In this document: positions 45,046 to 52,901 of the stretch, piece after piece
Position numbering within the stretch: the stretch's first letter is position 1
Layout: every line of letters begins with the position of its first letter
Origin: Flammeovirgaceae bacterium 311
GTDB lineage: Bacteria; Bacteroidota; Bacteroidia; Cytophagales; Cyclobacteriaceae
Length of the DNA: 64,000 nucleotides
Direction of reading: 5' to 3'
Assembly: GCA_000597885.1 (NCBI GenBank)
Contig: CP004371.1
Coordinates: 5,968,001-6,032,000 of the forward strand
Notes under the pieces: model-generated
Database searches by the model: none
What the model was told of the DNA's origin: nothing
Seen by the model: the letters and a program-made list of their open reading frames with translations, nothing else
Translations under genes and position numbers: made by a program

Positions 45046-45687
45046 CTAGCTGGCTATTTCCCCCTCGTTTATTTCTGCCAGAGTTGTCTTAACCTTATGT
45101 ACAGTGCTCATAGAGCAACGGCATAATTTTACAATCTCAGGATAGCTCCTACCTAAGGCAAGGTACTTCTGTATGTCCTTATGCTTGTTTAGGAACTTCT
45201 CCTTACTCTCATTGCTGCCTACTAGTCTGCCGGTCGTTAGTCCCTGGGCTTTCCTGTTCCTTATACCGGACTTTATTCTATAGCTCAGGCTTTCTGATTC
45301 CATTCTAGCTATATCCGATATAATAGTAATGATGAGCTTATTAAATATCCTGTCCTTTTCGCTGTCTGCCCCTAGGGTAATGCCTAGGTTATGGATGTAA
45401 AGGCAAATATCCTTTTCCTCCAGGTCATGTATAAGGGTAAGGGTTTCTCTGGTATTCCTGCCTAATCGGGATATTTCAGAAATCATTATACACCGTATAG
45501 ACTCCTTGTCTATATACTTTAGCATTTTCTGCAGCTCTACTCTCTCCTCCATGCTTTTAGAGAACCCACTTACATTCTCTGAGAAAACCTTTACTATCTG
45601 GAAGCCCTCTACCTGCTTAAGGTCGTTAACCTGTCTTTTAGTGGATTGGTCTGAGGTACTAACTCTGGTGTAAGCAACTGCCTGCAT
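45046..45687 (-). CDS. Serine recombinase (resolvase/invertase family)
   Basis: 213 residues. The N-terminal catalytic domain begins AVAYTRVSTSDQSTKRQ with the nucleophile serine, and the ISEISRLGRNTRE and NKLIITIISDIARMESESLSYRIKSG motifs follow. The C-terminus carries a resolvase-type helix-turn-helix (YPEIVKLCRCSMSTVHKVK). It could resolve cointegrates or invert a segment. No obvious res site or invertible inverted repeats were identified next to it. Confidence 0.92.
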   Translation of the reverse strand: MQAVAYTRVSTSDQSTKRQVNDLKQVEGFQIVKVFSENVSGFSKSMEERVELQKMLKYIDKESIRCIMISEISRLGRNTRETLTLIHDLEEKDICLYIHNLGITLGADSEKDRIFNKLIITIISDIARMESESLSYRIKSGIRNRKAQGLTTGRLVGSNESKEKFLNKHKDIQKYLALGRSYPEIVKLCRCSMSTVHKVKTTLAEINEGEIAS

Positions 45688-46096
45688 AATCGAGCTCTAC
45701 TATTTAAACATGTCCTAGAATGGATACTTAAGTAGTAGAGCTGAAGGAGCTATCCAAGCAAATGAGCAAATACACAGTATAAGGTTTAAATAGTATAGGA
45801 GTATTTTATTTTGAGGCCCACTTTAGAGGGCTTAAGACCTAGGGGCTTGCTAGACATATATATGGGCTATGGCATAGCAAAACTTTTTATAGTGCCTTTA
45901 TATATGTATGGCTTCGGTATTTAGATGTTTATCTAAGGCAGCACTAATATTTTACTAACGAAACAGCCCCTCTAAAGAGTTTATTTGCTTTAACTGAGGA
46001 GGTACTTGACTTGATTAGTGCTGCTTGGCAAGAGATTGCCATTAATTGCCAATTAGTAGGAGGACAGCTGCTTATTAGTGCTGAATAAGTGAGGAC
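45688..46096. other. Gene-free interval upstream of serine recombinase
   Basis: 409 AT-rich bp containing short stretches such as ATATATATGGGC. No frame, tRNA or clear inverted-repeat pair was recognised. It is the natural place for a resolution site of the neighbouring recombinase, but none could be delimited by eye. Confidence 0.4.
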
Positions 46097-46837
46097 CTAG
46101 TATTTACGCTTTTTATGGAGCTTCTTCCTGCTGTGGGTAGGGTGGCTGCGGCTGCTGCTAGCCTTCTTCTTAGAAAATTTTGATGTAACCCCCGCAATGA
46201 ACAGGACAGCGGAAATGCCATAAGCTAGTAGGCTTCTCCAGCTGCTCTCATTATTAGGCTCTCCCTTATTAACAACCTGGGGAATATCTACGGATTTCGG
46301 GCTGTCTATAGAGGCCTGGAATAATACTTTTTTATTAGAGGTGTTATGTATAAGTATTTTTTCCAGCTCTTTTGGCTCAATATCTCTAGGAACCTTAGAA
46401 AGATCAATTTCCACAGCATTTACCCTGTGCTGTAGATAAACGGCTTTTTTTTTAGGTTCTGTAAAATGAGTTACTGCAACTTCTATAGCCCAGCTTTCCA
46501 TATCGGAGAACAGCAGAGCATCTGGTTGAACCTCATGTATTTTAGCCTCTTTCTGTGCTCTGCTGTAGCTATAGGAAAGTTCTGGAGTGAGCCATATAAA
46601 GTTATTGTCCACTATAATTTGCTTGGCTAGTTCATGCAGAGCTGTTTCTGGCGCTCCATTACACTCTGTATCTATGTCATGCCTAAAGTGCCATTGCCTT
46701 ATTTCGCCCTTTACTCCCTGTAGCCTCTCTCCACACTTTAAACATACACAGTTGCAGCGTAGGCCTTTCTCTACCTCAGTTATGTGCTTTATCCTACTGG
46801 TAATAATGTCCTGGGCTAAATATATGCTCTGCTCCAT
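46097..46837 (-). CDS. CoiA-like nuclease protein with C-terminal membrane anchor
   Basis: 246 residues. An N-terminal zinc-finger-like region (CNCVCLKCGERLQG...WHFRHDIDTEC) precedes a PD-(D/E)XK-type core, QPDALLFSDMESWAIEVAVTHF (D...E-x-A variant). Residues ~200-217 (LLAYGISAVLFIAGVTS) are a single membrane segment followed by a very basic tail ending KKLHKKRKY. CoiA-like proteins are linked to competence in Firmicutes; here the setting is mobile DNA beside a recombinase. It may act on incoming or invading DNA. A distant relative without the anchor is at 10886. Confidence 0.7.
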   Translation of the reverse strand: MEQSIYLAQDIITSRIKHITEVEKGLRCNCVCLKCGERLQGVKGEIRQWHFRHDIDTECNGAPETALHELAKQIIVDNNFIWLTPELSYSYSRAQKEAKIHEVQPDALLFSDMESWAIEVAVTHFTEPKKKAVYLQHRVNAVEIDLSKVPRDIEPKELEKILIHNTSNKKVLFQASIDSPKSVDIPQVVNKGEPNNESSWRSLLAYGISAVLFIAGVTSKFSKKKASSSRSHPTHSRKKLHKKRKY

Positions 46838-46876
46838 GCTTTAAGAATTTATCTAATAGATTTCCATCAACTAAGG

Positions 46877-48163
46877 CTACTGTTGAGATGTGACATTTAT
46901 ATTTATCACTCCCTCTTTTGGTATTGGAATATTGCCCGTATGTATGATATATCTCACTGAGAAGCCATTTTTGTCCGTATTATTTACTATCACAAGTAAC
47001 GGATCAAGTTCCCGAGAAAGATTATGCTTTAAAGATTTTATATGATATGATACTACATAACCACCATTATTTTCTAGTATCTCAGGAGCATCTAATCTTA
47101 TTTTTGATACATCCACAGAAAGTGGATTGTTATTGTCCATGATTTCAGATAGCCTGCCCATCATGCCAAAGCCTCTTCTTAGCCACCAGGGCTTATTAGG
47201 TCTCAACGGTTCTGTTGGTTGTTCGGGAGGGTTTTCGTAATCGTAAACTGTTAAACCTTGTGGAAAGATGAGCTCTATATCAATATCCTCTGCAGGAATA
47301 CTTCCACTATTTTCTATAGTTAAAACAAATTCGAAGGAATTTAAAAGCGTAAGCTGGTATTCATAAAGTTCCAGTAGGTAAGCTTCATATCTGCTATAAT
47401 AGTCATCTACAGCTACATTATAGGCCTCACATTCTTTATGAGTAGCAGTAGGTTGAAACATTGCAGCCATTTGGCGTTGGTGGACTTCTGTATAGTACTC
47501 TGCACAATTAAGCTTTTGCACTTCTCTTTTAAGGGTTTCTATCCGTTCTTTTATGAAAGCATCAAAAGGAGGAGGACTAGCATTTTTTTCTACTTTTAAA
47601 AATTTACTGCCATCAGTTAATCCTAGGTTAAGCTTAGGAAGTGCACTAGTAAGCTTCTGAAGGGCTTTTTTTGTCTCTATTAATTCCTTTTCTTGTGGGT
47701 CAACATCTTGTTTCAGTAGATATTTTTCGGGCATTAATAGACTATCTAAGCCTACCGATTTTGCTCGCATTTCAGGACCATAATCAGCTGTTACTAAAAT
47801 AATGCCGCTGCCATTTTTTTGCGCTAGCTCAAGGGCAGAAGCTAATAGTTTATCATCAAATTCTGCTTTATCTAAAGAGTGATCGATAAATGTTTTGTCT
47901 TTAGGATTTGTGTATATAAAGTCTATAGATATTCCCTTTGGGTGGGATGAAATATCACTGCTGTAATCTCGCAATCTCTTTAAAGTGCTTTTAGCCCTAG
48001 CACTTACTTTATTATTAGAGTTTCTCTTATGCTTATCCAGCTCTGATAAAACACACGGTACGATACATAAGGTCACCTCAGTGCCAATAAGATGCTGCCA
48101 GTCTATTGTTTCTATATCCTGATAATGGAGGAATACATTTGTATCTAATACTAAGTATTTCAT
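46877..48163 (-). CDS. PIN-domain ribonuclease-like protein with extra C-terminal domain
   Basis: 428 residues. The PIN domain covers roughly residues 1-150: acidic residues in VLDTNVFLHY, LSELDKHKR and VTADYGPEMRAK form the metal site. A coiled-coil-like region follows (ERIETLKREVQKL), then a beta-sandwich segment (FEFVLTIENSGSIPAEDIDIELIFPQGL) with a proline-rich loop. This combination is not a standard VapC toxin, which is ~130 residues. It starts 40 bp upstream of the CoiA-like gene in the same direction, so the two may be co-transcribed. An RNA-targeting defence role is possible but unproven. Confidence 0.8.
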   Translation of the reverse strand: MKYLVLDTNVFLHYQDIETIDWQHLIGTEVTLCIVPCVLSELDKHKRNSNNKVSARAKSTLKRLRDYSSDISSHPKGISIDFIYTNPKDKTFIDHSLDKAEFDDKLLASALELAQKNGSGIILVTADYGPEMRAKSVGLDSLLMPEKYLLKQDVDPQEKELIETKKALQKLTSALPKLNLGLTDGSKFLKVEKNASPPPFDAFIKERIETLKREVQKLNCAEYYTEVHQRQMAAMFQPTATHKECEAYNVAVDDYYSRYEAYLLELYEYQLTLLNSFEFVLTIENSGSIPAEDIDIELIFPQGLTVYDYENPPEQPTEPLRPNKPWWLRRGFGMMGRLSEIMDNNNPLSVDVSKIRLDAPEILENNGGYVVSYHIKSLKHNLSRELDPLLVIVNNTDKNGFSVRYIIHTGNIPIPKEGVININVTSQQ

Positions 48164-48372
48164 ACGGCCCTTTTTGGTTTTTCTTTCTCTGCCCTTCCTA
48201 AGTGTTGTAGGGTAGGTACATACATCCCTCTAAGATAAAGCTTTTCATTACTTACATATCTATAGGATAGTATAGAATGATAAGATGGAACGTAACTCAG
48301 GTAAAGTATCAGCACCATTCTGATGTGCTTAAGAGTAGCCAGACGATAATGGTTACATGTAGCGTTACATGC

Positions 48373-48410
48373 ATAAAAAAAGCCCCTCAGGATTAAATGA
48401 GAGGCGTTTT
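48373..48410 (-). terminator. Hairpin terminator downstream of tRNA 3' end
   Basis: AAAAAAAGCCCCTCA ... TGAGAGGCGTTTT forms an almost perfect 8-bp stem flanked by A and T runs. On the minus strand it follows directly after the tRNA 3' end, as a natural tRNA-gene terminator would. Confidence 0.65.
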
Positions 48411-48456
48411 AGTGGGCCCAGCAGGGCACGATCCTGCGACCCCCTGATTATGAGTC
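48411..48456 (-). other. Partial tRNA-Met(CAT) 3' end, probable attachment site
   Basis: Read on the minus strand, this stretch gives an anticodon loop CTCATAA (anticodon CAT), the 3' anticodon strand TCAGG, a T-arm (GCAGG...CCTGC) and the acceptor 3' strand TGGGCCCA. The 5' half of the tRNA is absent: beyond position ~48456 the sequence is unrelated. A tyrosine integrase gene starts about 110 bp away, pointing away from the site. This is the usual layout of an att site at one end of a tRNA-integrating element. Confidence 0.8.
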
Positions 48457-48612
48457 GGTTCTTAATTGGATTTTTCCATATTGACCAATTTTTAACTTGT
48501 TTGATATTCAATGATTTAGGATATTTGGATCAGTAACAGGCGGGGACTGTATTTGCATTCTTAGGAAATGTTTGTGCAAGTTTTGTGCACGCGCTGTGTA
48601 GCTTATTTAAAT

Positions 48613-49869
48613 ATGTCCTTTATGATTAGTGCCAAAATTACCTTCTACCTTGATACCCGTAGGCAAAAAGTAAGCGGCGTATACCCAGTTAAATTAAGAG
48701 TCTATTTTCAGGCCCAGACTAAGTATTTTCCAACCACATTAGACCTTACTCAAGAGGAGTTTGATGGGGCATTGATTGCTAACCCGCGTAAAGCTCACCA
48801 GGGTTATCGGAATATTATGGATGGGATAATGGAAAAAGCAAAGGGTGCCCGTGATGGTTTGCCTTTTTTCACCTTCGAACGATTTGAGGATAAACTTTAT
48901 ACCTCAGCTCCTCCCAAAGATGATATACCCACTTATTATGAAGCATATATTCAAAAGCTTGAAGAGGAGGATAGGATTGGTTCCGCCGACAATTACAGGT
49001 TAAGTTTAAAGAGCATTAAAGAGTTTAATATAATCCTGGCCAACGGTTATAAGCCGGAAAGGCTACACTTCATCAACATTACCCCCGAGTGGTTAAATAA
49101 GTATGAGCGCTGGATGTTAGGGAAAGGCCGGTCAGCAACAACAGTGGGTATTTATTTAAGGCCCCTGCGAGCTATGTTCAATCTAGCATTAGCTGATGGA
49201 TTGATTACGCATGAATACTATCCTTTTGGAAAACGGAAGTACCAAATTCCAGCAGGTAGGAACATTAAGAAAGCACTCAGCAAAGCTGATCTTAAAGCCC
49301 TGGCCACTTTTGAAGTAGAAAAGGGATCGTTCCAGGATAAGGCTAGGGATTTTTGGTTCCTAAGCTTTCAATGCAACGGGATGAACATCAAAGACATTCT
49401 CCTTTTGCGGTATAAAGATGTTCATGGAGATAAGATCATCTTTACCAGAGCGAAAACCCAACGCGCTACAAAGAGTAATCAGAAGCCCATTGTTGTCAAT
49501 CTAACGGATTCCATTAAAGCAATCATTGCTAAATGGAGTCAGCAGAAAATTACTGGTAACACCTTCATTTTTCCAATTCTGAATGATGATATGGATGCCA
49601 GAGAACAGATGGATGCGTCCAAAAATTTTACGCGTTTCATAAATCAGCATTTAAAGAAGTTGGCGAAGGATGCTGGCTTGAGCAATGATATTACCACCTA
49701 CTGGGCGCGGCACAGTTTTACTACCATCATCATGCGCAGTGGTGCTTCTATAGAGATGGCATCTGGACTTTTAGGGCACCAAAGCACTAATACTACCAGG
49801 AATTACTGGGCTGGATTCGAAGATGAGGCAGTTAAAGAGGTTACTAAAAACCTAATGAACTTCGATTAA
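48613..49869 (+). CDS. Tyrosine site-specific integrase
   Basis: 418 residues from the ATG at 48613; the frame is open to 48568. Domains: an N-terminal arm-binding domain (ISAKITFYLDTRRQKVSGVYPVKLRVYFQ), a SAM-like core-binding domain (residues ~85-190) and a catalytic domain with WARHSFTTIIMRSG, LLGHQSTNTTRNYWAGF and its Tyr nucleophile. At the usual first catalytic Arg the sequence reads FQCNGMNIKD, an Asn-containing variant that I recall from some Bacteroidota integrases. It presumably integrates at the adjacent tRNA-Met 3' end. A fragment of a close relative lies at 17049-17397. Confidence 0.93.
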   Translation: MSFMISAKITFYLDTRRQKVSGVYPVKLRVYFQAQTKYFPTTLDLTQEEFDGALIANPRKAHQGYRNIMDGIMEKAKGARDGLPFFTFERFEDKLYTSAPPKDDIPTYYEAYIQKLEEEDRIGSADNYRLSLKSIKEFNIILANGYKPERLHFINITPEWLNKYERWMLGKGRSATTVGIYLRPLRAMFNLALADGLITHEYYPFGKRKYQIPAGRNIKKALSKADLKALATFEVEKGSFQDKARDFWFLSFQCNGMNIKDILLLRYKDVHGDKIIFTRAKTQRATKSNQKPIVVNLTDSIKAIIAKWSQQKITGNTFIFPILNDDMDAREQMDASKNFTRFINQHLKKLAKDAGLSNDITTYWARHSFTTIIMRSGASIEMASGLLGHQSTNTTRNYWAGFEDEAVKEVTKNLMNFD

Positions 49870-49893
49870 CATAAACGTTAACATAAATCAACC

Positions 49894-50298
49894 ATGAACT
49901 ACTCAAGAAAAAATCAGACCGTGTTTGGTCAAAAACCGGTGCCTAATCTCTTTGAAATCCTGTTTGACAAAATTGAGAGTGTTGAAGAACAGTTGTGCGA
50001 GATCATCAGTATGCTAAGTGCTCAACCTGGAAAGCATGTACCCGTCAGAGAGGAAAAATATCTGTTCAATGTGGAGGAGGCAGCAGAATTTTTAAGCATT
50101 TCCAAAACACTGATCTATATCTTAAAAGCCCAAAACAAAATTGCATATAGAAAAAGAGGACGTAGGCTCTACTTTACCAGAGAGAGTTTAATAAGGTATA
50201 TCGAGGAGGAACACGAGTTTCAGCCGGAGCCAGAACTGACAAATCAGGAGATCGTTAAACGGTATTTAGGGCCGAGAAGAAAGAAACTTGGCCTCTGA
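49894..50298 (+). CDS. Helix-turn-helix (excisionase-type) protein, copy 1
   Basis: 134 residues. A central MerR/Xis-like winged helix-turn-helix (NVEEAAEFLSISKTLIYILKAQNKIAYRKRGRRLYFTRESLIRYI) is preceded by a short coiled-coil (LFDKIESVEEQLCEIISML) and ends in a conserved RYLGPRRKKLG tail. It starts 25 bp after the integrase stop, so it probably acts as the recombination directionality factor or as a regulator of the element. It has a full-length paralog at 51452. Confidence 0.85.
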   Translation: MNYSRKNQTVFGQKPVPNLFEILFDKIESVEEQLCEIISMLSAQPGKHVPVREEKYLFNVEEAAEFLSISKTLIYILKAQNKIAYRKRGRRLYFTRESLIRYIEEEHEFQPEPELTNQEIVKRYLGPRRKKLGL

Positions 50299-50341
50299 TT
50301 GAGATTAACTGCACCTTCGAGAGTAATTAAATTATAAATGA

Positions 50342-51331
50342 GTGAATCACATGATTGTAATGGAATCTGATAATCCCTGGGATCAACAGTCCTCAGAAGA
50401 TAGGCTGGAGCTTTTTATGTCTTCGCTACACGAAGGGCAAAAAATAGCGCTAGATAGAATTAAGTTGTTGTTTAACTATGATGATGGTTGGATTCGAAAA
50501 GCCTTTGGAGAAGCGTTTAATGAATATCATGCTGAAATAGGAAAAGTTTCTGTGGAAGATCCTACACAATTCCAGCGACTCTTTGTAATTCTTTACTTAG
50601 CGATTAACAGAATTGCGATCAATGAACAGCTTTTTTTAGTGCTCTCAACAGCGCTCTCTGAAAAAGAGCTGATCGATGAATTAATGTCGTTGCATAGGAT
50701 TACGAAGGGTTTTTTAGACGATACCTTTACTTCTCCATTAAATTTGGTGCCAGCAGTTGAAAGTATTAAGCAGGGTGAATACCAACATTTTTCATCCTTG
50801 ATGAGTGAACTTAAATTGTTAATTCGCTCTAAGGGCAAGCAAAGTATTAATCCATCTCTGAAGAAGTTAACAAAAGGGATTACGTCTGAACAAACTGTAG
50901 TGCATAGTCCAGGTAAAAAAAAGCTGGATGATACTAATCTACCACCTGACAAACAAATAAAAGTTATAGTAAATAAAGATTGGCATATGTTAGTGCTGAC
51001 CGGCATGCAGAAGCATGTTTCAGAAGAGCAATACGAGGTCTTATCGAACCTACTTAAGAATGGTAATGGTGAACACGTTTATTTTAATAATAAGCAAAAT
51101 ATATTGGTTGATCTATTTTCGCGACTATATAAGAATGGTCTATTATATGGAGTGACTTCACAAGAAGAGCTTGCTAGATGGTTGAGCAATAATTTTTCTT
51201 ACAAATCTGCAGGTGAATCAAAACCAGTGACTTATGGTGGAGCTCTGAACTTGATTTCTAGAGGGCTTAATATTCCTATTCAAGCCAAGAGGATATGTTT
51301 TATAGAGGGCTTGAAAGATGATGTAAATTAG
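50342..51331 (+). CDS. Hypothetical mobile-element protein, 329 residues
   Basis: No named domain is recognised. The protein is soluble and helix-rich, with a lysine-rich middle section (around residues 180-205). The C-terminal region (LVDLFSRLYKNGLLYGVTSQEELARWLSNNF) somewhat recalls RteC-type regulators of Bacteroides conjugative elements, but the similarity is weak. An ATG at 50351 is an alternative start. It sits between the two helix-turn-helix paralogs and is transcribed with them. Confidence 0.6.
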   Translation: MNHMIVMESDNPWDQQSSEDRLELFMSSLHEGQKIALDRIKLLFNYDDGWIRKAFGEAFNEYHAEIGKVSVEDPTQFQRLFVILYLAINRIAINEQLFLVLSTALSEKELIDELMSLHRITKGFLDDTFTSPLNLVPAVESIKQGEYQHFSSLMSELKLLIRSKGKQSINPSLKKLTKGITSEQTVVHSPGKKKLDDTNLPPDKQIKVIVNKDWHMLVLTGMQKHVSEEQYEVLSNLLKNGNGEHVYFNNKQNILVDLFSRLYKNGLLYGVTSQEELARWLSNNFSYKSAGESKPVTYGGALNLISRGLNIPIQAKRICFIEGLKDDVN

Positions 51332-51451
51332 GATTTCATTGTGAAAAATTATTTCTTAAAAAACAATCTTAATTTTTTTTGATACATATTAAATACATGT
51401 ACTTTTTCGAAAATCGCTATTACCGTGCTTTGAAGAAATAAACAAAGCACA

Positions 51452-51820
51452 ATGTTACAACAACCCCAAATTCCAAACTACATCGAGATTCTGTTCAATA
51501 GAATAGACGTCTTAGAAGAGAGAGTAAATATACTCAGCCAAAGCCAACCCATTATGGGAGTGGCTATTCAAGAAGAAAAGCAAATCCTGAACTCTCAGGA
51601 GACGGCAAATTTCTTAAGTGTCTCACTTACTACAGTATATCAGCTTAAAGCGGAGAATAAGATCTGTTGTATGAAGAAGGGTAAAAGACTCTATTTTACC
51701 CGTGAAAGCTTGGTCAATTTTTTACAAGAAGGAAGGGTGTCAGCTCCAGATATTAAGCTATCAGGTTGTCAGGTGGTGCAACGATACCTGAAACCCAGGA
51801 GGAAAAAACTCGGCAGCTAA
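51452..51820 (+). CDS. Helix-turn-helix (excisionase-type) protein, copy 2
   Basis: 122 residues, colinear with the protein encoded at 49894: the same IPNYIEILFNRIDVLEE coiled-coil start, the helix-turn-helix NSQETANFLSVSLTTVYQLKAENKICCMKKGKRLYFTRESLV and the tail RYLKPRRKKLG. The pair arose by duplication within or between elements. Two different directionality factors, or one for excision and one for gene control, are plausible. Confidence 0.85.
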   Translation: MLQQPQIPNYIEILFNRIDVLEERVNILSQSQPIMGVAIQEEKQILNSQETANFLSVSLTTVYQLKAENKICCMKKGKRLYFTRESLVNFLQEGRVSAPDIKLSGCQVVQRYLKPRRKKLGS

Positions 51821-51853
51821 TCACTTATAATTCTTAACAAAAAGTAGAAAGTT

Positions 51854-52495
51854 ATGAGAGCTACTCCCGAGAATGCAGTTGCAGTATGTGAATACTCCAA
51901 ATGCGGTAAGACGTTTGTGCGGCAGGATATACGTTCAAAACATTGTTCAGATTCCTGCAGGGTGAGAAAAAGTAGAATGAAAACAAGGGACAAAGAGTTG
52001 AAGGCATTGCAAGAACTTCCTTCAACTCCAAACACTCTGGGACAGCCATCACTATCGAGTGATCAGTTCAGTGAATTAAAGGCACTGCTGCTTCAGCTAA
52101 ATGAGCGTGAAGTAAAAGACGCATCTTCTATAGATACCACACGGATTATGGAAGCCGGTTTAGGATATGTGGCAGGTAAAGCTGTAGTTGGTATACTTGG
52201 TAAAAGTACACTGGAAGAAAAAGTAGATAATCTAACTAAAATGGTTATGCTACTGATCAACCGGGTGAATGGTTTGATAACTGCTGGAAGTTCAAAGGAC
52301 CAAGTAATCAAACCAATAATAATGGGCAAGCCTAAAAATACAGGAGGGCTGCAACATGTTAACCCCCAAAAGGGCACTGCTTCAGGTATACCACCTTATG
52401 TTCAGAAAATAGCAGGCATGGGTATGAAGCCAATTAATCCACCAAATGCTGCTCCACCCACCGATCCATTTCTCAATAATGGATTAATGATGTAG
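51854..52495 (+). CDS. Hypothetical zinc-ribbon protein of the integrative element
   Basis: 213 residues. The N-terminus has a putative zinc-binding site, CEYSKCGKTFVRQDIRSKHCSDSCR, followed by a basic helix (KSRMKTRDKELKALQ), consistent with nucleic-acid binding. The middle contains a small hydrophobic stretch (GLGYVAGKAVVGIL). The C-terminus is rich in Pro, Asn and Gly and ends in PTDPFLNNGLMM. No family is named. Transcribed in the same direction as the integrase cluster and closes it. Confidence 0.6.
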   Translation: MRATPENAVAVCEYSKCGKTFVRQDIRSKHCSDSCRVRKSRMKTRDKELKALQELPSTPNTLGQPSLSSDQFSELKALLLQLNEREVKDASSIDTTRIMEAGLGYVAGKAVVGILGKSTLEEKVDNLTKMVMLLINRVNGLITAGSSKDQVIKPIIMGKPKNTGGLQHVNPQKGTASGIPPYVQKIAGMGMKPINPPNAAPPTDPFLNNGLMM

Positions 52496-52660
52496 CATTC
52501 TAGCTACATGAGTTTTCACAATGATCTACTGGTTTAGAAGCCAGAATGTAAGCTTGATATACAATTGAAAATCTCCATACTACATGGAGTACAAATCCTT
52601 GTGCCTTCAAGTTTTTAGGTAGAAATACCAAGCGATGCATATCATTCTTAACATCATCAC

Positions 52661-52694
52661 AATCCCCTGTTGCCATATCAGCAGGGGATTTTCA
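52661..52694 (+). terminator. Rho-independent terminator of the integrase cluster
   Basis: AATCCCCTGTTG, loop CCATAT and CAGCAGGGGATT followed by TTC form an 11-of-12-bp stem with a T-rich tail. The rest of the 406-bp gap (52496-52901) contains the repeat at 52741 and no gene. Confidence 0.75.
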
Positions 52695-52740
52695 TTTTGT
52701 TTTAGATTTCGTATTTATGCTGCCTGATTGGGCAATTTAA

Positions 52741-52766
52741 GTGTTAATTAACATTAATGTTAACAC
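52741..52766. repeat. Dispersed near-palindrome, site 3 (best palindrome)
   Basis: GTGTTAATTAACATTAATG followed by TTAACAC reads almost the same on both strands. It lies between the integrase cluster terminator and the rhomboid gene, at a module border. Confidence 0.75.
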
Positions 52767-52901
52767 TAGGGATGCGCGAATTCATGTGAGAACATACATC
52801 ATCTTGTTTAGAATTTTTTTGCAGCTTATGTTAGGGAAGAAATGTGGTAGGTAACCAACCATTTTGTACTTATCTCCTGATCTCTCTGCCTTGACTATTA
52901 C

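Noticed and set aside
48411-48456. Considered as a complete functional tRNA gene
   Set aside because: The D-arm, 5' acceptor strand and 5' anticodon strand are absent; only the 3' half is present, so it cannot fold into a tRNA.
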